From JBOGZD01 sp050697155 (GTDB taxonomy: Bacteria > Actinomycetota > Thermoleophilia > Solirubrobacterales > 70-9), in assembly GCA_050697155.1 (NCBI GenBank), contig JBOGZD010000133.1, positions 1 through 7,144 of the forward strand: a DNA stretch of 7,144 nucleotides, written 5' to 3'. Positions within the stretch are counted from its first letter, which is position 1. Each line of letters begins with the position of its first letter. This document shows positions 1-5,363 of this stretch, piece by piece. The position numbers and the translations under genes are program-made. The notes beneath the pieces are model-generated. The model was not told the origin of the DNA. It was given only the letters and a program-made list of their open reading frames with translations, and searched no databases.

Positions 1-932
1 GGCTCGCGGTCTCCGTCGAGCGCGGCCAGCGTCGCCACCACCGACCCGGCCAGCGCGGCGGGCGCGTAGCCGCCCTCGAGACAGACCAGCACCGGCGCCT
101 CGAGCTCGGCGGCGAGCCGCCGGATCGAGGCCGCCATGTCGGCGTAGGCCTCGGTCTCGACCGCGCACGATGCGAGCGGGTCGTCGCGGTGGGCGTCATA
201 CCCGGCCGAGATCGCGATCAGCCCGGGGGCGTAGGCACGGGCCACGGGGACGACGACGTGCTGGACCAGCGCCAGGAACTCCTCGGAGCCGGCGCCGGGC
301 GGCACCGGCAGGTTGATCGTGTAGCCCTCGCCCTCGCCCTCGCCGGCGTACTCGGCCGGGCCGGTGCCGGGATAACACGGCCATTGATGGATGCTCGCGT
401 AGAGCACCGTGTCCGAGGCGGCGAAGATCTCCTCGGTCCCGTTGCCGTGGTGAACGTCCCAGTCGAGCACCAGCACCCGCTCGGCGGCGCCGGAGGCGAT
501 CGCATCGGCGGCGGCGACGGCGACGTTGTTGAACAGGCAGAAGCCCATCGCGCGGGCGCTCTCGGCATGGTGGCCCGGCGGGCGCAGGCCGCAGAACGCC
601 ACCCCGGCCCCGTCGGTGAGCAGGTCGCGGGCGGCGGAGGCGGCGCCGCCTGCCGCGTGCCGGGCGGCACCGTAGGAATCGGCCGAGGCGATCGTCTCGA
701 CGTCGACCATCCCCCCGCCCCCCTCGCTGAGCGCCGCGATCGCATCGACGTGCTCGGCCAGGTGCACCCGCTCGAGCTGCTCGCGGCTTGCCGCCGGCGC
801 CTCTGCCCGCTCGAGCCCGAGCCAGGGCGCGTCGCGCAGCGCCTCCTCGATCGCCAGCAGCCGTCCGGCGTTCTCCGGATGCGGGCCGGTCTCGTGGCGA
901 AGCGAGGAGGGATGGGAGACGTAGACGGCCAC
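1..932 (-). CDS. Histone deacetylase family protein (zinc-dependent deacylase), 3' end cut by window edge
   Basis: Zn-dependent amidohydrolase of the arginase/deacetylase fold, which removes acetyl or acyl groups from lysine side chains, polyamines or small amides; probably cytoplasmic, as no signal peptide is visible. Reading from GTG at 930-932 (residue 1) gives 310 codons with no stop. The family signatures appear in order: RPPGHHAE with the active-site histidine pair H121/H122; GFCLFNNVAVAA; LDWDVHHGNGTEEIF with metal ligands D159 and H161; ASIHQWPCYPGTG; ISAGYDAHRDDPLA with the third metal ligand D246; and LEGGY with the catalytic Tyr at 289. The RPPGHHA and GYDAH..DPL forms resemble class II HDAC and acetylpolyamine-amidohydrolase types. 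Family members usually end about 20-40 residues after LEGGY, so probably only a few residues are missing. GTG 930 is the only ATG/GTG between the upstream in-frame TGA (981-983) and the conserved N-terminus VAVYVSHPSSLRHETGPHPE. It is divergent from nadB. The substrate cannot be told from sequence. Confidence 0.93.
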   Translation of the reverse strand, partial: MAVYVSHPSSLRHETGPHPENAGRLLAIEEALRDAPWLGLERAEAPAASREQLERVHLAEHVDAIAALSEGGGGMVDVETIASADSYGAARHAAGGAASAARDLLTDGAGVAFCGLRPPGHHAESARAMGFCLFNNVAVAAADAIASGAAERVLVLDWDVHHGNGTEEIFAASDTVLYASIHQWPCYPGTGPAEYAGEGEGEGYTINLPVPPGAGSEEFLALVQHVVVPVARAYAPGLIAISAGYDAHRDDPLASCAVETEAYADMAASIRRLAAELEAPVLVCLEGGYAPAALAGSVVATLAALDGDRE

Positions 933-966
933 GGCTGTTAGTAGGCACTCTGGCCGGCGCGGTCGG
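933..966 (-). promoter_or_regulatory. Probable leaderless promoter of the deacetylase gene
   Basis: On the minus strand the hexamer TACTAA (plus coordinates 938-943) fits a -10 box and lies 5 nt before the GTG start at 932. That is the spacing expected if transcription begins at the start codon. No Shine-Dalgarno sequence precedes the GTG. Seventeen bases further upstream a weak -35-like CCGACC (961-966) can be placed. The -10 is convincing; the -35 is not. Confidence 0.5.
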
Positions 967-999
967 GCGACCGCGGCGGCTCACTACCGTACCCGGGCC
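962..999 (+). promoter_or_regulatory. Probable nadB promoter, near-leaderless
   Basis: TACCGT at 985-990 fits the TANNNT -10 pattern and ends 9 nt before the nadB ATG at 1000, giving a leader of about 0-3 nt. There is no Shine-Dalgarno motif in the 20 bases before the ATG. The expected -35 position (about 962-967, GTCGGG) is a poor match and coincides with the -35 position of the divergent deacetylase gene. Confidence 0.4.
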
Positions 1000-2454
1000 A
1001 TGCCGCGGCCGGGTGCGACCAGCGAAGCCGACCTCGCGATCGTCGGCGGCGGCGCGGCGGGGCTCCACGTCGCGCTCGAGGCGGCCGGGGCCGGCGCGCG
1101 CACGGTGATCGTCTCGCGCAAGCCGCTTGCCGAGAGCGCCAGCTTCCGGGCCCAGGGCGGGCTCGCCGCGGCGCTCGCCGTCGACGACTCGCCCGAGCGC
1201 CACGCCGCCGACACCCTCTCCGCCGGGCGCGGGCTCTGCCGCCGAAGCGCGGTCGAGGCGCTCACCGCCGAGGCGCCGGCGGCGGTCGAGCAGCTTCGCC
1301 GCCGGGGGGTGAGCTTCGACTCCGAGCCCGGCGGGCGGCTCGCTCTCGGGCTGGAGGGCGGACACTCCGCGCGGCGGATCGTCCACGCCGGCGGCAGCGA
1401 GACCGGGCGGGCGATCACCTCGCGGCTGGCCGCCCTGGTCGCCGAGGATGATCGGATCGAGGTGCTCGAGGGCGCCTCGGCGGTGGCGCTGTGGAGCGAC
1501 GGCGAGCGCTGCGCGGGGGTGATCACCGACCGCAGCCCGGTCGCCGCCCGCGCCTGCGTACTCGCCACCGGCGGCGGGGCGGCACTCTGGCGGCGGACGA
1601 CCAACCCCTGGGGGGCGATCGGCGCCGGGGCGGTGCTCGCCCACGCCGCCGGCGCGGAGCTCGCCGACCTCGAGCTCTGCCAGTTCCACCCCACTGCGCT
1701 CTCCCTTCCCGGCGCCGAGCACGACGGGGCGCTGATCACCGAGGCGGTGCGGGGCGAGGGCGCGACGCTGCTCGACCGCGCGGGGCGGCGGTTCACCGAC
1801 GAGCTCGCCCCGCGCGACCAGGTGACGGTCGCGATCCTCGACCGCATCGATGCCGACGGCGGCGGGCACGTCTGGCTCGACCTGCGCGCGCTCGACCAGG
1901 AGCGGTTCCCGAACGTCTTCGCCACCTGCCGTGCCGCGGGGCTGGACCCCGAGCGCGAGCCGGTGCCGGTGGCGCCGGCGTCCCACTATCTGATCGGTGG
2001 CGTGCGCACCGACCTCGAGGGGCGCAGCTCCCTGCCCGGGCTGTTCGCGGTCGGCGAGTGCTCGTGCACGGGGCTTCACGGCGCCAACCGGCTGGCCTCG
2101 AACTCGCTGAGCGAGTGCTTCGTCTTCGGCTCTCGCGCGGCCGCGGCCGCGGTCGCAGAGCCCGACCGCGGGTCGCCTCCCGAGCAGCCGGCGTGGCGCT
2201 TTGCGCCGCCGCAGGAGCCCACCCGCGACGCAGTCTGGCGGCTCGCCGGCCCGCGGCGCGACGCCGACTCGCTCGCCCGTCTCCGCGAGGACTCATATCC
2301 GCTGGCGCGGATGATCGGCGACTCGGCGCTCGCGCGCCACGAGTCGCGCGGGGCGCACCGGCGGCTCGACTTCCCGCTGCCCGACCCGGGGCTGGACGCG
2401 ATCCACCTCGTCGTCGACCGCTCCGGGGTGATCCGGCCCGAGCGCTGGAGCTAG
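1000..2454 (+). CDS. nadB: L-aspartate oxidase NadB
   Basis: FAD enzyme that oxidises L-aspartate to iminoaspartate, using O2 or fumarate as acceptor. It is the first step of de novo NAD synthesis, and its product goes to quinolinate synthase NadA. The 484-residue protein is slightly shorter than typical NadB (about 500-540). Visible are the N-terminal dinucleotide-binding motif DLAIVGGGAAGLHVALEA (11-28); SFRAQGGLAAAL (48-59); LEGGHS (118-123), corresponding to the active-site Glu of E. coli NadB; LATGGGA (188-194); CQFHPT (227-232); LITEAVRGEGA (245-255); PRDQV (271-275, active-site Arg); ASHYLIGGV (327-335, His329); and GLHGANRLASNSLSECFVFG (358-377, Arg364). The C-terminal helical domain is present with ESRGAH (448-453). 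The LEGGHS segment and the HYxxGG histidine favour NadB over succinate dehydrogenase/fumarate reductase flavoproteins. ATG at 1000 is the only reasonable start. nadA and nadC are not adjacent, so this is an isolated nadB in this window. Confidence 0.95.
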   Translation: MPRPGATSEADLAIVGGGAAGLHVALEAAGAGARTVIVSRKPLAESASFRAQGGLAAALAVDDSPERHAADTLSAGRGLCRRSAVEALTAEAPAAVEQLRRRGVSFDSEPGGRLALGLEGGHSARRIVHAGGSETGRAITSRLAALVAEDDRIEVLEGASAVALWSDGERCAGVITDRSPVAARACVLATGGGAALWRRTTNPWGAIGAGAVLAHAAGAELADLELCQFHPTALSLPGAEHDGALITEAVRGEGATLLDRAGRRFTDELAPRDQVTVAILDRIDADGGGHVWLDLRALDQERFPNVFATCRAAGLDPEREPVPVAPASHYLIGGVRTDLEGRSSLPGLFAVGECSCTGLHGANRLASNSLSECFVFGSRAAAAAVAEPDRGSPPEQPAWRFAPPQEPTRDAVWRLAGPRRDADSLARLREDSYPLARMIGDSALARHESRGAHRRLDFPLPDPGLDAIHLVVDRSGVIRPERWS

Positions 2455-2465
2455 TGGTGCACTAG
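2451..2465 (+). terminator. Small hairpin across the nadB stop codon, weak terminator candidate
   Basis: CTAGTG (2451-2456) and CACTAG (2460-2465) are perfect inverted repeats around a GTG loop, and the nadB TAG stop (2452-2454) lies inside the left arm. No T-run follows; the next bases are GC-rich. It could slow or stabilise the transcript end, but it is not a classic intrinsic terminator. Confidence 0.25.
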
Positions 2466-2534
2466 GCGGGCCGCGGGGCGAAGCCGAACGGCCGGCCGAC
2501 TCGTTTCTCCTTCGATCGGCCCATACAAATGTCC

Positions 2535-2596
2535 ACCGATCGGTTAATCCCCGCTTAACAGTCGGTCCACTGGACTTCACAACCCGTTGCGATACT
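2535..2596 (+). promoter_or_regulatory. Palindrome-rich control region and extended -10 promoter upstream of the zinc-motif gene
   Basis: This AT-richer stretch holds three perfect dyads: ACCGATCGGT (2535-2544), GTTAA-N7-TTAAC (2543-2559) and GTCCA-C-TGGAC (2565-2575). They are followed by an extended -10-like TGC-GATACT (2588-2596). The core word CGATCGG of the first dyad also occurs 24 bp upstream (2513-2519), and GTCCAC occurs twice (2531-2536, 2565-2570). The GTCCACTGGAC dyad lies roughly where a -35 would be, as expected for an operator, but no good -35 hexamer is visible. The transcript start would be near 2603, giving a leader of about 60 nt. The palindromes are seen; the promoter and operator roles are inferred. 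Confidence 0.4.
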
Positions 2597-2600
2597 CGCG

Positions 2601-2631
2601 CCGCCTCCGGGCGGACGAGCAGGGCCCGGAG
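2601..2631 (+). other. Two mutually exclusive leader hairpins
   Basis: CCGCC (2601-2605) can pair with GGCGG (2610-2614) around a TCCG loop. Alternatively CTCCGGGC (2605-2612) pairs perfectly over 8 bp with GCCCGGAG (2624-2631) around an 11-nt loop. The two share bases 2605-2612 and cannot coexist. They sit 35-65 nt before the start codon at 2666. No known riboswitch motif is recognised. Confidence 0.35.
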
Positions 2632-2665
2632 TTCCAAGGACAGGAAACGCACAGGGGTAGGAGAC

Positions 2666-3130
2666 ATGTATCGATTCAGCCGCTCGATCTACCGGGAGCT
2701 TTCTCCCGCCGTGATCGAGGACGACAGGGACTCGACGGGCTGTCGCAACAAGCAGGCCGTGCTCGACTCGTGCGAGGAGGTGATCCGGCGCCTTGCGGTC
2801 GACCGCCGCTACTTCGCCCGGCCGTCGCGCAGGCTGTTCGGTGAGGTGCGGATGCATTTCGCGATGGCCGACCAGCGTCGCGTCTGGACGGTGATCGAGC
2901 GCAACATCAGCCTGGCGCTCGAGTACCTCGATCGGATGCCGGAGGGCGTCGCGCTCGACGGCGTCCCGCGGCAGTGCCGCGCGCACACCCGCAAGGGAAC
3001 GCCGTGCCAGCGCGAGCCGCTGCCCGGACGCGACTACTGCCCGTCGCACAAGCACCTCGAGGAGGCTTTCGATGGGCCCGAGATCGAGGTCGACGTCGGG
3101 CCCCGGGAGACGGTTCAGGCTGCGGCCTAG
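2666..3130 (+). CDS. Conserved-looking protein of unknown function with C-terminal CCCH zinc-finger-like motif
   Basis: A 154-residue, probably cytoplasmic protein with no signal peptide or membrane segment. Residues about 28-92 look helical and are rich in Arg, Leu and Glu (for example EEVIRRLAVDRRYFARP, FAMADQRRVWTVIERNISL). The C-terminal part carries C104-x9-C114-x10-C125-x2-H128 in the context CRAHTRKGTPC...GRDYCPSHKH. This resembles the short zinc-ribbon-like motif C-x-A-x-T-x-x-G-x-x-C...YC-x-x-H found in several small bacterial and phage proteins of unknown function. The tail after about 134 is acidic and probably flexible. I recall similar proteins starting MYRFSRSIY in Thermoleophilia, but cannot verify that here. 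Ribosome-binding candidates are AGGGG (2653-2657, 8-nt spacing) and AGGAG (2659-2663, only 2 nt from ATG). Codon use matches the neighbours. It is transcribed alone: an elaborate control region lies upstream and a strong terminator 50 nt downstream. Nucleic-acid binding or an accessory regulatory role is possible; function is unknown. Confidence 0.82.
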   Translation: MYRFSRSIYRELSPAVIEDDRDSTGCRNKQAVLDSCEEVIRRLAVDRRYFARPSRRLFGEVRMHFAMADQRRVWTVIERNISLALEYLDRMPEGVALDGVPRQCRAHTRKGTPCQREPLPGRDYCPSHKHLEEAFDGPEIEVDVGPRETVQAAA

Positions 3131-3133
3131 CGT

Positions 3134-3174
3134 GGGGGCATAAGGGAGCCCAAGGGGGCATCGCCCCGAGGGGC
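3134..3174 (+). other. Direct repeat and competing GC hairpins before the terminator
   Basis: GGGGGCAT occurs at 3134-3141 and again at 3154-3161. GCCCC at 3163-3167 can pair either with the upstream GGGGC (3155-3159, loop ATC) or with the downstream GGGGC (3170-3174, loop GA). The stretch lies just after the stop codon at 3130. It may belong to the 3' end structure of that transcript; no further role can be assigned. Confidence 0.3.
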
Positions 3175-3179
3175 GCGAG

Positions 3180-3208
3180 AAAGCCTCGGCCAACGGCCGG
3201 GGCTTTTT
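3180..3208 (+). terminator. Strong intrinsic terminator (copy 1)
   Basis: A 12-bp stem is formed by 3180-3191 (AAAGCCTCGGCC) and 3195-3206 (GGCCGGGGCTTT), with one T-G wobble and the 3-nt loop AAC. It ends in a run of five T (3204-3208). It ends transcription of the 154-residue gene 50 nt after its stop codon. The T-run is on the plus strand, so it acts rightward; in the reverse direction only three T follow the stem. Confidence 0.9.
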
Positions 3209-3250
3209 CGTGGCCTCGGCCAACGGCCGGGGCTTTTTCGTGGCCTCGGC
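3183..3250 (+). repeat. 30-bp perfect tandem repeat, 2.3 copies, containing the terminator
   Basis: Units at 3183-3212 and 3213-3242 are identical over 30 bp, followed by the first 8 bases of a third unit (GCCTCGGC, 3243-3250). Each full unit holds the whole hairpin core plus T-run and the tail CGTG. The lack of any difference between copies points to a recent slippage or unequal-exchange duplication. Confidence 0.95.
3213..3238 (+). terminator. Intrinsic terminator (copy 2, tandem duplicate)
   Basis: An exact repeat of the copy 1 core: a 9-bp stem of GCCTCGGCC (3213-3221) and GGCCGGGGC (3225-3233), loop AAC, then five T (3234-3238). The AAA that lengthens the copy 1 stem is replaced here by GTG from the repeat unit, so the stem is shorter. 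It provides back-up termination directly before hyuA. Confidence 0.85.
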
Positions 3251-3265
3251 GGCGCCCGGAGCTTG

Positions 3266-3277
3266 TAGCGTCGAGGG
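3266..3277 (+). promoter_or_regulatory. Probable leaderless promoter -10 of hyuA
   Basis: TAGCGT (3266-3271) fits TANNNT and ends 6 nt before the hyuA GTG (3278). The intervening CGAGGG is too close to the GTG to act as a normal Shine-Dalgarno sequence. No recognisable -35 hexamer lies 16-18 bp upstream, where the third partial terminator repeat sits. The position just after two terminators means hyuA needs its own promoter. Confidence 0.4.
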
Positions 3278-5257
3278 GTGCTCCTGGGAGTCGACGTCGG
3301 CGGGACGTTCACCGACGCGGTCGTCGCCGACGAGCGTGGGCTGTGGACGGCGAAGGCGCCGACGACTCCCGACGACCAGTCGCACGGGGTCCTGGCCGCG
3401 GTCGAGGCCGCGCTCGACCGCGCGGGAGCGGAGCCCGGCTCGGTCGAGGCCTTCGCCCACGGGATGACCGTGGGAACCAACGCCCTGCTGACCGAGAGCG
3501 GCGCGCGGACGGCGCTGATCGCGACTGCGGGCTTCACCGACCTGCTCGACGTCGCCCGCCAGGACCGCCCGCGCCTCTACCACCTGTGCGCGCCGAAGCC
3601 GGCGCCGCTGGTCGAGGACGGGCTGCGCTTCGCGGCCGCCGAGCGAATCGGGGCCGACGGCGTGGTCGAGGAGCTCGCCGCCGAGGAGCTCGACCGGCTC
3701 GCCGGCGCCCTCGCCGGCGCGGGGGCCGAGTCGGTCGCGATCTGCCTGCTGTTCTCGTACCTCGATCCCGCGCACGAGCGCGCGATCGCCGAGTGCCTGC
3801 GCGAGCGATTGCCCGAGCTGCACGTCTCGGCCTCACACGAGGTGCTGGCGCAGTTTCGCGAGTACGAGCGCTGCTCGACCACGGTGATCGACGCGTACCT
3901 CTCCCCCCTGCTCGGCCGCTACCTGAGCCGGCTCTCGGCGGCCGCGCGGGAGCACGGGCTGCCCGAGCCGGCGGTGATGATGTCCTCGGGCGGGATCGCC
4001 CCGGCGGCCGAGGCGGCCCGCGCCGGAGCCTGGAGCGTGCTCTCTGGCCCGGCGGGCGGCGCGGTCGGCGCCGGGCTGCTGGCGCGGCTGTCGGGCGACG
4101 GCGACGCGCTCGGCTTCGACATGGGCGGCACCTCGTGCGACGTCTGCGTGGTCGAGGGCGGGCGCGTGCGGCGCACCGACTCGCGGCGGATCGGCGGCCG
4201 GGTGATCCAGCTGCCGATGGTGGACGTGCACACCGTCGGCGCCGGCGGCGGCTCGATCGGCTGGCGCGACCCCGGCGGGGCGCTGCGGGTCGGGCCGCAG
4301 TCGGCCGGGGCCGAGCCGGGCCCCGCCTGCTACGGGCGCGGCGGCGCGGACCCGACGGTGACCGACGCCAACCTCGTGCTCGGCTACCTCGACGCCGAGA
4401 GCGTGCTCGCCGGCGGGATCGCGCTCGAGCGCGACGCAGCCGAGGCGGCCCTCGGCCGGCTCGGCGAGTCGCTCGGGCTCGGCGCGCTGGAGACCGCGGA
4501 GGGGATCGTCCGGGTGGCGAACCAGGAGATGATCAGGGCGCTGCGGGTGGTGACGGTCGAGCGCGGGGTCGATCCCCGCGGCTTCGCCCTGCTGCCGTTC
4601 GGCGGCGCCGGGCCGATGCACGCGGCGGCGATCGCCGAGGAGCTCGAGATCGGCCGCATCCTCTGCCCGCGGGCGGGCGGGGTGCTGTCGGCGCTGGGGC
4701 TGCTCGTCTCCGACCGACGGCGCGACACCGCCCGGACGGTGATGCTGAGCGGCGAGGACCTCGACGCCGAGCGGATCGCCGCCGAGGTCGAGGCGCTGCG
4801 CGACCGGATCGGGGCGGGACTCGAGGACGCCGGCGCGGAGGCGACGTACGAGCTGCGCTACCGCGGACAGGCCTTCGAGCTGGCGGTCGAGGGCTCGGCG
4901 GCCCCGGACCCGGCCGAGCTTCGCGAGGCGTTCGAGGCCGAGCACGAGCGCCGCTACGGCTACCGCGACCCCGGGGGCGAGGTCGAGCTGGTCAACGTCC
5001 GCCTGGCGCTGGTGGTCGGGGCGGCCGAGCCGCAGCCGCGGGCCGCGGCGGCGGGCGGGCTGGAGCGCGACGCCCGGCGGGCGCGCTTCGGCGGCGAGTG
5101 GGTCGAGGCCGAGGTGCTGCGGGGAGAGCCGGGGCCCGGCGACCGCGCCGAGGGGCCGTGCGTGTTCGAGCTCCCCGAGGCGACCCTGGTGCTGCCGCCG
5201 GGATGGGCGGCGGAGGTGGACGAGGTGGGGACCATCGTCGCGGAGGGGGCCAAGTGA
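3278..5257 (+). CDS. hyuA: Hydantoinase/oxoprolinase family subunit A (HyuA-like)
   Basis: ATP-binding subunit of the hydantoinase/5-oxoprolinase/acetone-acetophenone carboxylase superfamily. With HyuB it uses ATP to open a cyclic amide (N-methylhydantoin, 5-oxoproline and similar) or, in some relatives, to carboxylate a ketone. The protein has 659 residues, normal for the family (about 650-700). The N-terminal actin-like domain shows LGVDVGGTFTDAVV (3-16) and AHGMTVGTNALL (60-71). The second domain shows MMSSGG (234-239), LSGPAGG (255-261), LGFDMGGTSCDV (278-289), VDVHTVGAGGGSI (315-327), GPQSAGAEPGPACYGRGG (339-356) and PFGGAGPMHA (440-449). The C-terminal domain includes YELRYRGQAFEL (524-535). 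GTG 3278 is the first start in frame and begins the conserved N-terminus at once. hyuB follows in the same direction 106 nt later. The exact substrate cannot be told from sequence, and the symbol is a family label. Confidence 0.93.
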   Translation: MLLGVDVGGTFTDAVVADERGLWTAKAPTTPDDQSHGVLAAVEAALDRAGAEPGSVEAFAHGMTVGTNALLTESGARTALIATAGFTDLLDVARQDRPRLYHLCAPKPAPLVEDGLRFAAAERIGADGVVEELAAEELDRLAGALAGAGAESVAICLLFSYLDPAHERAIAECLRERLPELHVSASHEVLAQFREYERCSTTVIDAYLSPLLGRYLSRLSAAAREHGLPEPAVMMSSGGIAPAAEAARAGAWSVLSGPAGGAVGAGLLARLSGDGDALGFDMGGTSCDVCVVEGGRVRRTDSRRIGGRVIQLPMVDVHTVGAGGGSIGWRDPGGALRVGPQSAGAEPGPACYGRGGADPTVTDANLVLGYLDAESVLAGGIALERDAAEAALGRLGESLGLGALETAEGIVRVANQEMIRALRVVTVERGVDPRGFALLPFGGAGPMHAAAIAEELEIGRILCPRAGGVLSALGLLVSDRRRDTARTVMLSGEDLDAERIAAEVEALRDRIGAGLEDAGAEATYELRYRGQAFELAVEGSAAPDPAELREAFEAEHERRYGYRDPGGEVELVNVRLALVVGAAEPQPRAAAAGGLERDARRARFGGEWVEAEVLRGEPGPGDRAEGPCVFELPEATLVLPPGWAAEVDEVGTIVAEGAK

Positions 5258-5288
5258 GCCGGCACGGCCGCGATCGGTCCCTGCGACA

Positions 5289-5304
5289 CCACGACTTCGG
5301 GTGG
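5289..5304 (+). other. Small UUCG-tetraloop hairpin in the hyuA-hyuB gap
   Basis: CCAC (5289-5292) pairs with GTGG (5301-5304), followed by a bulged GA and a C-G pair closing a TTCG loop (5295-5300, CTTCGG). C(UUCG)G is an unusually stable RNA tetraloop. The stem is short and bulged, so significance is modest, but it stands directly before the much stronger hairpin at 5309-5345. Confidence 0.35.
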
Positions 5305-5308
5305 CGAC

Positions 5309-5345
5309 TGGCGCTTTTCTCTCGCATAGCGAGAGGAAGGCGCCA
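5309..5345 (+). other. 17-bp RNA hairpin between hyuA and hyuB
   Basis: The arms 5309-5325 and 5329-5345 pair at all 17 positions around a 3-nt ATA loop. The outer part is TGGCGC/GCGCCA and the inner part TCTCGC/GCGAGA. Two pairs are wobbles (T5315-G5339, T5318-G5336). These are U-G in plus-strand RNA but would be C-A mismatches in a minus-strand transcript, so the sense RNA is the better-folded strand. It ends 4 nt before the hyuB ribosome-binding site. There is no T-run after it, so it is not an ordinary terminator. Likely roles are a processing or stability element, or control of hyuB relative to hyuA. The structure is seen; the role is inferred. Confidence 0.7.
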
Positions 5346-5349
5346 TTGG

Positions 5350-5355
5350 GGAGGT
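5350..5355 (+). promoter_or_regulatory. hyuB ribosome-binding site, fixes its start
   Basis: GGAGGT (5350-5355) is a near-perfect Shine-Dalgarno sequence 8 nt before GTG 5364. It decides the start in favour of 5364 over the in-frame GTG at 5301, which has no such site and would place the 17-bp hairpin inside the coding sequence. Confidence 0.85.
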
Positions 5356-5363
5356 GGTTCGCC

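Noticed and set aside
196..2079. A 627-codon minus-strand frame opposite nadB that runs into the deacetylase region
   Set aside because: It is in a different frame from the deacetylase, whose motifs are unambiguous, and antisense to an intact nadB. No domain is recognisable.
1..2454. A functional link in which NadB supplies NAD to the neighbouring deacetylase
   Set aside because: The deacetylase is the zinc-dependent type (HH, D-x-H, D, Y motifs), not an NAD-dependent sirtuin, and the two genes are divergent. Adjacency alone does not support a shared pathway.
3183..3250. CRISPR-like repeats
   Set aside because: The two 30-bp units are directly abutting with no spacers, and each contains a hairpin plus T-run, which identifies a duplicated terminator.
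5301..5363. Upstream GTG 5301 as the start of hyuB
   Set aside because: It would translate the 17-bp hairpin and the Shine-Dalgarno sequence into residues unlike the family, and it lacks its own ribosome-binding site. GTG 5364 has GGAGGT at ideal spacing and starts just before the conserved LDPVEL segment.
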